Below are positions 1 to 7,474 of a stretch of 17,816 bases of DNA, piece after piece (positions within the stretch are counted from its first letter, which is position 1; each line of letters starts with the position of its first letter). Under the pieces are notes generated by a model. That model did no database searches. It saw nothing but the letters and a program-made list of their open reading frames with translations, and was not told the origin of the DNA. A program made the translations under genes and the position numbers. The stretch is from a bacterium (lineage in GTDB: Bacteria; UBA9089; UBA9088), in contig JBFLYE010000119.1 of the NCBI GenBank assembly GCA_040756715.1, forward strand, positions 10,907-28,722, given 5' to 3'.

Positions 1-110
1 ATTTTTATAAGGGAATAAGCCTCATCTTCACTTCCATCGCACCAATAAATATCATCAGGGTTTGTCAACTCTGCACATTCGCTAACCCATCTTTCAATTT
101 CTGTTTTCAT
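1..110 (-). CDS. pckG: Phosphoenolpyruvate carboxykinase (GTP), N-terminal fragment
   Basis: An open frame starts at an ATG at 110-108 and runs off the left edge, giving 36 residues beginning MKTEIERWVSECAELTNP and continuing through a CDGSEDEAYSLI stretch. The pattern W-V-x-E-C-A-E-L-T-x-P followed by C/T-D-G-S-x-E-E is the N-terminal signature of GTP-dependent PEP carboxykinase, which interconverts oxaloacetate and PEP in gluconeogenesis or anaplerosis. The catalytic part lies outside the window, so function rests only on this N-terminus. The gene diverges from the cysteine desulfurase. A strong promoter (TTGACC, 18-bp spacer, TATAAT) ends only 10 nt before the ATG, and no Shine-Dalgarno is visible. 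Confidence 0.75.
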   Translation of the reverse strand, partial: MKTEIERWVSECAELTNPDDIYWCDGSEDEAYSLIK

Positions 111-120
111 AGTCTTAAAA

Positions 121-150
121 ATTATATTTTCAAATAATTCTCTTGGTCAA
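121..150 (-). promoter_or_regulatory. Sigma70-type promoter of pckG
   Basis: On the minus strand, TTGACC (150-145), an 18-bp spacer and a perfect TATAAT (126-121) are followed by 10 nt and the ATG at 110. The expected transcription start, 6-8 nt after the -10 box, falls 2-5 nt before the start codon. The -35 box is back to back with the -35 box of the divergent promoter at 160-165. Confidence 0.65.
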
Positions 151-159
151 GGATTTTTG

Positions 160-188
160 TTGACAGGAATGACAAAAAAAGGAATAAT
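160..188 (+). promoter_or_regulatory. Sigma70-type promoter of the cysteine desulfurase gene
   Basis: TTGACA (160-165), a 17-bp spacer and AATAAT (183-188, five of six consensus bases) are followed by 7 nt and ATG at 196. The predicted transcription start is at or within 2 nt of that ATG, so the message would be leaderless. The in-frame TTG at 157 and ATG at 169 lie inside the promoter, which argues against them as starts. Confidence 0.6.
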
Positions 189-195
189 AATTAGG

Positions 196-1437
196 ATGGA
201 TGTAGAAAAAATAAGGAGAGATTTTCCCGCAATTCTTCAAAAGAGGAATAAAAAGCCTCCCATTTACTTTGACAATGCCTCTATGACATTAAAACCCATT
301 CCTGTAATTAAGGCAATGGATGAATATTATCAGAAATTCCCTGCTTGTGGAGGAAAGAGAAGCTCTCATTGGTTTGCCAGTAAGGTTAATGAAAGGGTTG
401 AGGAAGCCAGAGAGATTATAAGAAGATTCATCAATGCAAAATCAGCTAATGAAATTATCTTTACAAAAAATACAACCGAGGGGATAAATCTTATCGCCCA
501 AAGCATTAAGTTTAAAAATGGCGATATTGTCTTAACCACAGACAAGGAGCACAATTCTAACCTTTGCCCCTGGAAAAATCTGGAAGGAAAAGGGATTATT
601 AAACATAAAATTGTGGCCTCTTGTGAAGACAATACATTTAACCTTGAAAGATTTAAAGATATGCTAACAAAAGATGTTAAGCTTGTAAGTATGGTTCATA
701 CATCAAATTTAGATGGCTATACCATACCAGCAGATGAGGTTATCAAACTTTCCCATCAAAATGGCTCGTTGGTTATGCTTGATGCGGCTCAATATGTTCC
801 CCATAAAAAGATAGATGTCCAAAGATTAAATGTTGATTTCCTTGCCTTTTCTATTCATAAGATGCTCGGACCCTCCCTCGGTGTTTTATATGGAAAATAT
901 GAGCTTTTAAGGGAATTAGAGCCATTTTTGGTTGGAGGCGATACCATTGTTGATACATTTTATGATAAGCCCCCAATTTACTTAAAGCCTCCCCATAAAT
1001 TTGAGGCAGGCTTGCAGGATTATGCTGCAATTATTGGAGCTGGTGTAGCCTGCAATTACCTTTCAAAGATTGGCTTTGAAAATATAGAAAAACAAGAAAT
1101 CTCTCTAAATGAATTTTTAAGCGAAAATCTTTTAAATTATAAGGATATAGAGCTAATTGGACCAAAAGACCCAAGATTAAGGGGAGGAATCATTACATTT
1201 TTTATCAAAAGGCTTGGTCTTGGTGATATTTCAGAGAGGCTTGATAAAAAAAATAACATAATGACAAGAAGTGGCACATTCTGTGTTCATTCCTGGTTTA
1301 ATGCAAAAGGAATAAACAGAAACATCCCTGCAATTAGGGTTTCTTTGTATCTTTATAACACAATTGAGGAATGTAAGGTATTCCTTGAAACATTAGAGAG
1401 AATAATGGATGAAACAAAAAGCTACCCAAAGCCCTGA
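196..1437 (+). CDS. Cysteine desulfurase, SufS/Csd-like (class V aminotransferase fold)
   Basis: This is a PLP enzyme of the class V aminotransferase fold, 413 residues from the chosen ATG, close to the usual SufS length. It would release sulfur from cysteine as an enzyme-bound persulfide for Fe-S clusters or other sulfur acceptors. Numbered from this start, visible motifs are the N-terminal YFDNAS, the EHNSN segment with PLP-stacking His119, DAAQ with Asp196, the PLP lysine Lys222 in SIHKMLGPSLGVLYG, and the persulfide Cys363 in RSGTFCVHSW. Two positions are unusual: family members normally have DNAAT and S-G/S-H-K, here DNASM and SIHK. The frame stays open to a TTG at 157, but the promoter favours 196. 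No SufU, IscU or SufBCD gene is nearby, so the acceptor is unknown. A selenocysteine lyase or another class V enzyme cannot be excluded. Confidence 0.85.
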   Translation: MDVEKIRRDFPAILQKRNKKPPIYFDNASMTLKPIPVIKAMDEYYQKFPACGGKRSSHWFASKVNERVEEAREIIRRFINAKSANEIIFTKNTTEGINLIAQSIKFKNGDIVLTTDKEHNSNLCPWKNLEGKGIIKHKIVASCEDNTFNLERFKDMLTKDVKLVSMVHTSNLDGYTIPADEVIKLSHQNGSLVMLDAAQYVPHKKIDVQRLNVDFLAFSIHKMLGPSLGVLYGKYELLRELEPFLVGGDTIVDTFYDKPPIYLKPPHKFEAGLQDYAAIIGAGVACNYLSKIGFENIEKQEISLNEFLSENLLNYKDIELIGPKDPRLRGGIITFFIKRLGLGDISERLDKKNNIMTRSGTFCVHSWFNAKGINRNIPAIRVSLYLYNTIEECKVFLETLERIMDETKSYPKP

Positions 1438-1519
1438 CCCATTAGAGGTATATTTTAAAGAACGGTATGGGAAGATGGCCTTAAAAGCTAGATTGACAAT
1501 GCAAGGTAAATTAAGGTAA
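1409..1519 (+). CDS. Possible small ORF of 36 residues, unknown
   Basis: An ATG at 1409 inside the end of the desulfurase gene opens a different frame that runs to TAA at 1517-1519 and nearly fills the gap before thrS. The product begins MKQKATQSPDPLEVYFKERY and has a basic, possibly helical C-terminal half. It has no recognised motif and no clear Shine-Dalgarno, and its 3' part covers the thrS promoter. It may be chance; it is listed because it is the only coding possibility in this gap and its composition looks protein-like. Confidence 0.18.
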   Translation: MKQKATQSPDPLEVYFKERYGKMALKARLTMQGKLR

Positions 1520-1522
1520 TAT
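1493..1522 (+). promoter_or_regulatory. Sigma70-type promoter of thrS
   Basis: TTGACA (1493-1498), an 18-bp spacer and TAATAT (1517-1522, four of six bases) are followed by 9 nt and the thrS ATG at 1532. The predicted start of transcription is a few nucleotides from the ATG. There is no room for a T-box leader, the common control of aminoacyl-tRNA synthetase genes in some Gram-positive bacteria. Confidence 0.5.
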
Positions 1523-1531
1523 TTTAATCCA

Positions 1532-3232
1532 ATGGAAGCATTTTGGCATTCTACATCGCATATAATGGCATCTGCTGTCTCCAAGATATTTAAGGATGTA
1601 AAGCTTGGAATGGGTCCTCCCATATCTGATGGGTTTTATTACGATTTTGACTGCCATATCACAGAGGATGACCTTGTAAAAATAGAGGAGGAGATGAGAA
1701 AAATTATAAAGGAAAACCTTCATTTTGAAAAAATTACAATGACAAAGGATGAGGCAAAAAAATATCTTTCAAAGGAGGGTCAAAGCTATAAGCTTGAAAT
1801 TTTAGATGAAATCAAAGACAATGAGGTTTCGTTCTTCCAAAATGGCGATTTTATTGACCTTTGCAAGGGTCCACATATTGAAAGAACAGGCGAAATTAAG
1901 GCATTTAAGCTCTTAAGGCTAGCAGGTGCATATTGGAGGGGAAGCGAGAAAAACCCAATGCTTACAAGGATATATGGCATCTCATTTAAAAGTCAAAAAG
2001 AGCTTGATGATTATCTTTTAAAGATTGAAGAAGCAAAAAAGAGGGACCATAGGGTTTTGGGAGAGCAATTGGGTTTATTTAACATCTATGATGAGGTAGG
2101 AGGTGGTCTTATCTTCTATCATCCAAAGGGAAATATTTTAAGGGATGAGATAATTTATTTTCTAAAAAAAGAGCATAGAAAAAGGGGATATCTTGAGCTT
2201 ACCACACCACACATTGGAAAGAAATCCCTCTGGGAGACATCTGGTCATTGCGATTATTACAAAGAGAATATGTATTTTATAAAGAAGGATGATGAAGATT
2301 ATGTTCTAAAGCCGATGAATTGCCCAGGACATATTATGGTTTATAAAAGCACAATAAGGAGCTATTCTGAACTTCCCTTAAGATTCTTTGAACTTGGCAC
2401 GGTTTATAGATATGAAAGGTCTGGTGTCCTTCACGGGCTTTTAAGGGTTCGTGGATTTACCCAGGATGATGCTCATATATTTTGTAGAGAGGAGCAACTT
2501 AAGGATGAAATAAAGGGGGTTTGCAAATTTGCCTTTGATATGCTCTCCTCTTTTGGCTTTAAGGAATACGATGTCTACCTTTCAACCAAACCAGAAAAAT
2601 ATGTTGGTTCTGATGAAATATGGGATTTGGCAACAAATGCCTTAAGGGATGTTTTAAAGGAAGAATGCCTTAATTTTTCAATTGATGAGGGAGAGGGTGT
2701 ATTCTATGGACCAAAGATTGATATAAAGCTCAAGGATGCACTTGGAAGGCATTGGCAGGGCCCTACAATTCAGGTTGATTTTAATCTACCAAAGAGGTTT
2801 GATATTTCTTACATGGGAAATGATGGAAAAAAGCATCAACCGGTTATGATCCACAGGGTTGTTTTAGGAAGCCTTGAAAGGTTTATGGGTGCCTTGATTG
2901 AGCATTATGCCGGAAAGCTTCCCTTATGGCTCTCTCCCATACAGGTTTTAATTTTACCCATAACAGACAATCAGCTTGACTATGCAGAAAAAATAGAAAA
3001 AGGGCTTCTGGATGAGGGGATAAGGGCAGAACTGGACAAAAGATCTGAAAGGCTACAAAGAAAGATAAAGGATGCTTATAATATGAAGATTCCCTACCTT
3101 GCAATTATTGGAAACAAAGAAAGGGAAGGGGAAAAGATAAGCTTAAGGCATAGGGAAAAGGGAGATATTGGCACATTTACGATGGATGACTTTATAAGCC
3201 TTGTTAAAGAAGGGATTGCAAAAAAAGCGTAG
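1532..3232 (+). CDS. thrS: Threonyl-tRNA synthetase lacking the TGS domain
   Basis: This class II synthetase charges tRNA-Thr with threonine. At 566 residues it is shorter than the usual 630-650. The protein starts directly at the editing domain, with HSTSHI (His6, His10) and the matching CKGPH (Cys111, His115), so the roughly 60-residue N-terminal TGS domain is absent. The catalytic core is complete: zinc ligands Cys264 (MNCPGH), His315 (DDAHIF) and His441 (MIHRVVLGSLERF), motif 2 RYERSGVLHGLLRVRGFTQ, and motif 3 in GSLERF. The C-terminal anticodon-binding domain spans about 465-566. No upstream frame encodes a TGS domain. The ATG at 1532 is supported by the promoter 9 nt upstream and by the match to the conserved L/F-x-H-S-T-x-H start of the editing domain. 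A separate TGS gene elsewhere is possible. Confidence 0.95.
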   Translation: MEAFWHSTSHIMASAVSKIFKDVKLGMGPPISDGFYYDFDCHITEDDLVKIEEEMRKIIKENLHFEKITMTKDEAKKYLSKEGQSYKLEILDEIKDNEVSFFQNGDFIDLCKGPHIERTGEIKAFKLLRLAGAYWRGSEKNPMLTRIYGISFKSQKELDDYLLKIEEAKKRDHRVLGEQLGLFNIYDEVGGGLIFYHPKGNILRDEIIYFLKKEHRKRGYLELTTPHIGKKSLWETSGHCDYYKENMYFIKKDDEDYVLKPMNCPGHIMVYKSTIRSYSELPLRFFELGTVYRYERSGVLHGLLRVRGFTQDDAHIFCREEQLKDEIKGVCKFAFDMLSSFGFKEYDVYLSTKPEKYVGSDEIWDLATNALRDVLKEECLNFSIDEGEGVFYGPKIDIKLKDALGRHWQGPTIQVDFNLPKRFDISYMGNDGKKHQPVMIHRVVLGSLERFMGALIEHYAGKLPLWLSPIQVLILPITDNQLDYAEKIEKGLLDEGIRAELDKRSERLQRKIKDAYNMKIPYLAIIGNKEREGEKISLRHREKGDIGTFTMDDFISLVKEGIAKKA

Positions 3233-3273
3233 TTTAGCTAAAGTAATTTGCTCAAGTTGGGGGTTTAAGTTGT

Positions 3274-3317
3274 AGTATGTGTCTAGCTTTAAGGGAACAA
3301 ATGAAATCCGAAATTGC
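3274..3317 (+). repeat. Composite junction repeat: AGTATGTGTCTAGC plus AAATCCG/AAATTGC heptamers
   Basis: AGTATGTGTCTAGC (3274-3287) is one of three near-identical copies in the window, the others at 11277 and 13157. It is followed by two 7-bp units, AAATCCG and AAATTGC (3304-3317), which recur in the same order at 11318-11331. The block fills most of the 99-bp gap between thrS and the next gene. No convincing promoter or terminator was found in the gap. Confidence 0.55.
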
Positions 3318-3331
3318 TTTTATTACAAGAT

Positions 3332-4843
3332 ATGAAAATCGCATCATCTAGTGAGATAAAAGAGATAGATAAAAAGGCAGGCGAATTATATAACCTTTCT
3401 CCCCTTATTTTAATGGAAAATGCTGGTATATCAGCATTTAATCTTTGCGTTTCAACCCTGAAAGAGATTAAGGGAAATAGGGTTGTTGTTTTTTGTGGCC
3501 CTGGAAATAATGGAGGAGATGGCCTCGTTGTGGCAAGGCATTTATTTATCAAGGGATTTGAGGTTAAGATTTATCTTGTAAATGGAAAAAAACAAAGCCC
3601 TGAAAGAAAAATAAACCTTGAGATTGCAAGAAAGCTTAACATCCCAATAATAGAGGAATTTGAACAAGCCGACCTTTTTGTTGATGGCCTGCTTGGGACA
3701 GGTATAGCAAAAGAGGGAGAGGGGAAGATAAGGGATTGCATTGATTTTATGAATTCTTCTGATAAAACCATTATCTCCCTTGATATTCCATCCGGGCTTT
3801 CCTCTGATTCTGGATTTCCCCTTGGATGTGCCATTAAAGCAGATAAGACAATAACCTTTGGTCTTCCAAAGATTGGTCAGGTTTTATACCCAGGCATAGA
3901 ATATGTGGGAAACCTATATCTTTCAAAAATATCCCTGCCAGATGAATTAAGCTTAAAATTAAACACAAACCTCTTAACGGGAAGGGAAATGAGCTGCCTT
4001 CTTCCTAAAAGACCTTTAAACTCACATAAGGGCAATTTTGGCAAGATTCTTGTTATCGCAGGCTCGGTGGGAATGACCGGTGCGGCAACTTTATGTTGTC
4101 AGGGTGCAATGAGTATGGGAGCTGGCCTGGTCTATCTTGGAATTCCAGAAAGCTTAAACGAGATAATGGAAATTAAGCTTACAGAGGTAATCACAAAGCC
4201 CCTGCCAGAGACAAAGAAAAAAACACTCTCTCCCTCTGCATACAATGGAATTATAGAGCTGGCAAAGAAATGTGATGTAGCTGTAATTGGACCTGGCATA
4301 TCAAGGCACCCTGAGACAAAAAAACTTATCCAAACCCTTATCTTGAGGCTTACAATCCCCATAATCCTTGATGCAGATGGAATTTCGGCAATTTCTCCTC
4401 AAGATATCTCTGGACGAAATATCTTAATTACACCCCACCCAAAGGAATTGGCAGATTTTCTTAAAATAAATGTAGATGAAATTCAAAAGGATAGAATAGG
4501 AATTGTCCGAAGGGTAATGGATGAAGATAAAATTTCCCTCCTCCTTAAGGGTTACAGGACACTCATCGGCTACAATGGACAAATTTACATAAATCCAACA
4601 GGAAATTCAGGGATGGCAACAGCTGGCTCTGGCGATATTTTAGCTGGAATGATTGGCTCTTTGGTTGGTCAAGGTCTAAATCTTGGTGATGCTGCAAGGC
4701 TTTCTGCATTTCTTCATGGATTATCGGGTGATATTGCAAAGGAAGAGAAGGGAGAATATTCTCTAATTGCATCCAGTCTTATAGATTTTCTTCCTCTTGC
4801 TATAGATGAATGTAGAAAGAGGCATAATTTAAAAGAAATATGA
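3332..4843 (+). CDS. nnr: Bifunctional NAD(P)H-hydrate repair enzyme (epimerase plus dehydratase)
   Basis: This 503-residue fusion repairs hydrated NAD(P)H. The N-terminal YjeF-type epimerase domain (about 1-215) interconverts R- and S-NAD(P)HX; it carries NNGGDGLVVARHL, DGLLGTGI and SLDIPSGL. The C-terminal YjeF/ribokinase-like dehydratase (about 225-500) converts S-NAD(P)HX back to NAD(P)H with ADP or ATP; it carries KGNFGKILVIAGS, GPGIS, LDADGI, TPHPKE and the NPTGNSGMATAGSGDILAG catalytic segment. All hallmark motifs are intact. The ATG at 3332 matches the conserved start (MKIASSSEIKEIDKKA); an in-frame TTG at 3314 is less likely. The stop overlaps the leuC start by ATGA, so the gene heads an operon with leuC, leuD and def. 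Confidence 0.95.
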   Translation: MKIASSSEIKEIDKKAGELYNLSPLILMENAGISAFNLCVSTLKEIKGNRVVVFCGPGNNGGDGLVVARHLFIKGFEVKIYLVNGKKQSPERKINLEIARKLNIPIIEEFEQADLFVDGLLGTGIAKEGEGKIRDCIDFMNSSDKTIISLDIPSGLSSDSGFPLGCAIKADKTITFGLPKIGQVLYPGIEYVGNLYLSKISLPDELSLKLNTNLLTGREMSCLLPKRPLNSHKGNFGKILVIAGSVGMTGAATLCCQGAMSMGAGLVYLGIPESLNEIMEIKLTEVITKPLPETKKKTLSPSAYNGIIELAKKCDVAVIGPGISRHPETKKLIQTLILRLTIPIILDADGISAISPQDISGRNILITPHPKELADFLKINVDEIQKDRIGIVRRVMDEDKISLLLKGYRTLIGYNGQIYINPTGNSGMATAGSGDILAGMIGSLVGQGLNLGDAARLSAFLHGLSGDIAKEEKGEYSLIASSLIDFLPLAIDECRKRHNLKEI

Positions 4844-6111
4844 AAACATTAGCTTGTAAGATATTGTCTGATAAGGCAGGAAGGCTTGTAAATCCTGGCG
4901 AATTTATAGAGATAGAGCCAGATATTGCCTTAGCTAATGATGTTACAGCCCCTCTTGCCATTAAGGAATTTAAGGGTACAAATAAGCCTTTGGCATTTCC
5001 AAACAGGCTTGTTTTGGTCTCTGACCATTTTGTTCCCGCCAGGGATATAAGGTCGGCAAATCAGGCAAAGATATTAAGGGATTTTGCAAAGGAATACAAT
5101 ATCAAGCATTATTTTAAGGAGGGTTGTGGGATTGAGCATTGTCTATTGCCCGATGAAGGCATTGTCCTTCCAGGGGATGTTATAATTGGTGCGGATTCCC
5201 ATACCTGCACATATGGTGCGATTGGTGCATTCTCAACCGGCGTTGGTTCAACAGACATTGCATATTTTATGGCAACGGGAAGGATATGGCTTAAGGTTCC
5301 TGAAAGCATAAAAATTATATTTAATGGAAGGTTAAATAAATGGGTCTCTGGAAAGGATTTGATTCTCTATACAATTGGAAAAATTGGGGTTGAGGGAGCA
5401 AATTATATGAGTATGGAATTTTGTGGGGAGGCAATAAAAAGCCTCCTCATCTCAGGTAGATTTACAATGTGCAATATGGCAGTTGAGGCAGGAGCAAAGG
5501 CGGGAATTGTTGAAGTAGATGAGAAGACAATGGAATATGTAAAGAATAGAGCACCAGGGCACCAGAGCACCAGGGCACCAGATTATAAGATATATAAAGC
5601 TGACCCTGATGCAGAATACAAAGAAACATATGAGTTTGATTGTAGTAAAATAGATTGCCAGGTAGCCTTGCCACACCTTCCGTCAAATACAAAGCCTGTA
5701 AAGGAAATAGGCAATATTAAAATAGATCAGGCATTTATTGGCTCTTGCACAAATGGAAGGCTTGATGATTTAAGAATCTCGGCAGAAATCTTAAAAGGAA
5801 GAAAAATAAATCCCGAGATCAGGCTTATTATAATCTCAGGAACACAAGAAATTTATAAAGAGGCTATAAAAGAGGGCTTGATTGATGTATTTATTGATGC
5901 AGGCGGGATTATTTCCCCCCCTACCTGTGGCCCCTGCCTTGGTGGCCATATGGGTGTATTGGCAGATTTTGAAAAATGTATCTCAACCACGAATAGGAAT
6001 TTTATAGGAAGGATGGGAAGTCAAAAGGGAGAGGTCTATTTGGCAGGTCCTGCTGTGGTTGCTGCTTCTGCGATAACGGGAAGAATAACCCATCCAGAGG
6101 AGATAATATGA
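4840..6111 (+). CDS. leuC: 3-isopropylmalate dehydratase, large subunit
   Basis: This aconitase-superfamily large subunit (423 residues, the short LeuC/HacA form) isomerises 2- to 3-isopropylmalate in leucine synthesis with LeuD. The 4Fe-4S ligands are Cys303 (IGSCTNGR) and Cys363 and Cys366 (PTCGPCLGGH); other hallmarks are SDHFVPA, the GADSHTCTYGA motif and GRMGS. A tandem DNA repeat is translated at residues 237-248 (RAPGHQSTRAPD), in a normally variable loop before the conserved DPDAEY segment. The gene is translationally coupled to nnr (ATGA) and followed 36 nt later by leuD. Homoaconitase or methylcitrate-type isomerase activity cannot be excluded, because short LeuC and HacA are alike; leuB and leuA are not in the window. 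Confidence 0.9.
   Translation: MKTLACKILSDKAGRLVNPGEFIEIEPDIALANDVTAPLAIKEFKGTNKPLAFPNRLVLVSDHFVPARDIRSANQAKILRDFAKEYNIKHYFKEGCGIEHCLLPDEGIVLPGDVIIGADSHTCTYGAIGAFSTGVGSTDIAYFMATGRIWLKVPESIKIIFNGRLNKWVSGKDLILYTIGKIGVEGANYMSMEFCGEAIKSLLISGRFTMCNMAVEAGAKAGIVEVDEKTMEYVKNRAPGHQSTRAPDYKIYKADPDAEYKETYEFDCSKIDCQVALPHLPSNTKPVKEIGNIKIDQAFIGSCTNGRLDDLRISAEILKGRKINPEIRLIIISGTQEIYKEAIKEGLIDVFIDAGGIISPPTCGPCLGGHMGVLADFEKCISTTNRNFIGRMGSQKGEVYLAGPAVVAASAITGRITHPEEII
5549..5580 (+). repeat. Octamer array inside leuC
   Basis: Two perfect 16-bp copies of GAGCACCAGGGCACCA stand in tandem, equal to four 8-bp units GRGCACCA. The array is translated as part of a LeuC loop. It is much more GC-rich than the surrounding gene, suggesting later insertion or expansion. 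Confidence 0.85.
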
Positions 6112-6131
6112 AATTGCAAATTTTAAAATCT
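6111..6131 (+). repeat. Weak heptamer-periodic stretch between leuC and leuD
   Basis: AAATTGC, AAATTTT and AAAATCT follow each other with a 7-bp period directly after the leuC stop. The units resemble those at 3304 and 11318. In AT-rich DNA this match is weak by itself. Confidence 0.3.
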
Positions 6132-6147
6132 ACATTTACCCTTTGTT

Positions 6148-6612
6148 ATGATTGAAGGAATTGCTTATAAATTTAGGGATAATATAAATACGGATGAGAT
6201 AATCCCAGCCACCTACCTTGATACAACAGAGACAAAGGAGCTTGCCTGCCATTGTATGGAAGGGATTGAGGGTGGCAGCAGAATAAAAGAGGGAGGAATT
6301 ATTGTCTCTGGCTCTAATTTTGGCTGTGGCTCATCAAGGGAGCATGCACCCCTTTCTATAAAGGGAAGGGGGATAAGGGCGGTAATAGCAAAATCATTTG
6401 CCAGGATATTCTTTAGAAATAGCATAAATATCGGGCTTTTTGTCTTTGAATGCAAAGAGGTTGGCAATATAGATGAAGGGGATAAATTAAGAATATTGGA
6501 AGACAAAGGAATAATAGAGAATAGGACAAAGAATAAAACCTATAAAATAACACCCCTTCCAGAATTTATGCAAAGAATCATTAGAGCCGGTGGCTTGATG
6601 AAGTCGCTATGA
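6148..6612 (+). CDS. leuD: 3-isopropylmalate dehydratase, small subunit
   Basis: This 154-residue small subunit forms the swivel domain that closes over the LeuC active site. Visible motifs are the N-terminal NINTDEIIPATYLDTTE and the substrate-binding GSNFGCGSSREHAP, followed by AVIAKSFARIFFRNSINIG. The YLDT tetrapeptide sits in the loop reported to set substrate choice in LeuD/HacB proteins (YLRT in homoaconitases); I cannot tell what YLDT selects, though leucine synthesis is the default. The ATG at 6148 lies 36 nt after leuC without a clear Shine-Dalgarno. The stop overlaps the def start by ATGA. Confidence 0.9.
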   Translation: MIEGIAYKFRDNINTDEIIPATYLDTTETKELACHCMEGIEGGSRIKEGGIIVSGSNFGCGSSREHAPLSIKGRGIRAVIAKSFARIFFRNSINIGLFVFECKEVGNIDEGDKLRILEDKGIIENRTKNKTYKITPLPEFMQRIIRAGGLMKSL

Positions 6613-7094
6613 TTCTTACCATAAAAAGATATGGAAATCCCATATTGAGAAAAAAGGCATCTCATATCAAAAAAATAGATGAGAAAATAAAAAAGACGGC
6701 ATCTGATATGATAGAAACGCTCATTGCTGCAAATGGCCTTGGTCTTGCGGGAAATCAGGTTGGTATTTTGAAAAGAATAATTGTTGTGCGAATAAAAGAA
6801 AAGCCATTTGTCATTTTTAATCCAAAGGCTATAAGCACAAGCGGAATTGAAGAGGCATCTGAGGGTTGCTTGTCCTTTCCTGGGCTATTTGGCAATGTCC
6901 AAAGGGCTTTTAATGTTACATTTAGGGGGCTTAATATAAACGGTGATGAGATTACAGGAGAGATAAGTGGATTACCTGCAAGGGTAATTCAGCATGAGAT
7001 AGACCATCTTGACGGCATTTTGTTTATTGACAAGATGGATGAAAGCGAAAGAAAAAGGCTATTGGCTTTCTGGAAAAAGATAAAAATTAGTTAA
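6609..7094 (+). CDS. def: Peptide deformylase
   Basis: This 161-residue metalloenzyme removes the formyl group from the initiator methionine of new proteins. The three family motifs are present: motif 1 GLGLAGNQ (43-50; usually G-x-G-x-A-A-x-Q, so one Ala is Gly here), motif 2 EGCLSFPG with metal ligand Cys87, and motif 3 QHEIDHLDG with ligands His129 and His133 and catalytic Glu130. It begins inside the leuD stop (ATGA) and so is the last gene of the nnr-leuCD-def operon. The common partner fmt is not adjacent. Its TAA overlaps the stop of the convergent yjbQ-like gene by 4 bp, leaving no space for a terminator. Confidence 0.95.
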   Translation: MILTIKRYGNPILRKKASHIKKIDEKIKKTASDMIETLIAANGLGLAGNQVGILKRIIVVRIKEKPFVIFNPKAISTSGIEEASEGCLSFPGLFGNVQRAFNVTFRGLNINGDEITGEISGLPARVIQHEIDHLDGILFIDKMDESERKRLLAFWKKIKIS

Positions 7095-7474
7095 GCCAAA
7101 CATTTAATCCATATCTCCCTTTCCCTTGGTCCATCAAACTCACACAAAAATATCCTCTGCCATCTTCCCAAAACAAGCCTTTTATCCTTTACAAAAATGG
7201 AGAGAGAAGAGCCAATAATGGATGCCTTTATGTGAGCATCAGAGTTTCCCTCATTATGACGGAAATATGGGGAATCCCTTTTGATAATATTGGAAAGGCA
7301 TCTTATGATATCAGAACAAACCTCTGGGTCATATCCCTCGTTTATGGTTATGGCACAGGTTGTATGGGGAACAAAGAGGTAAATAATGCCATCTTTATCT
7401 ATTTCTTCTTTAATTTTTTCTGTAATATCAACAAAAACCTCCCTCTTTGTTGTCGCTACATTTATAATCTTCAT
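7091..7474 (-). CDS. YjbQ/UPF0047 family protein
   Basis: This 127-residue member of the YjbQ family (COG0432) is full length. Conserved blocks are FVPHTTCAITINEG (34-47) followed by a DPEVCSD stretch, the HNEGNSDAHIKAS block (73-85), LVLGRWQRIFLCEFDGPR (100-117). Proteins of this small trimeric family are annotated as secondary thiamine-phosphate synthase because some complement a thiE defect; the physiological role is unsettled. The His and Glu residues of the central block form a likely metal site. The start overlaps the stop of the upstream FmdB-type gene by ATGA, so the two are co-translated. It converges on def. Confidence 0.9.
   Translation of the reverse strand: MKIINVATTKREVFVDITEKIKEEIDKDGIIYLFVPHTTCAITINEGYDPEVCSDIIRCLSNIIKRDSPYFRHNEGNSDAHIKASIIGSSLSIFVKDKRLVLGRWQRIFLCEFDGPREREIWIKCLA

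Noticed and set aside
1438-1531. T-box or other riboswitch upstream of thrS
   Set aside because: The gap is only 94 bp and the promoter ends 9 nt before the ATG, leaving no leader RNA.
7084-7110. Terminator between convergent def and yjbQ-like genes
   Set aside because: The genes overlap by 4 bp and no GC-rich stem with a T tract is visible.
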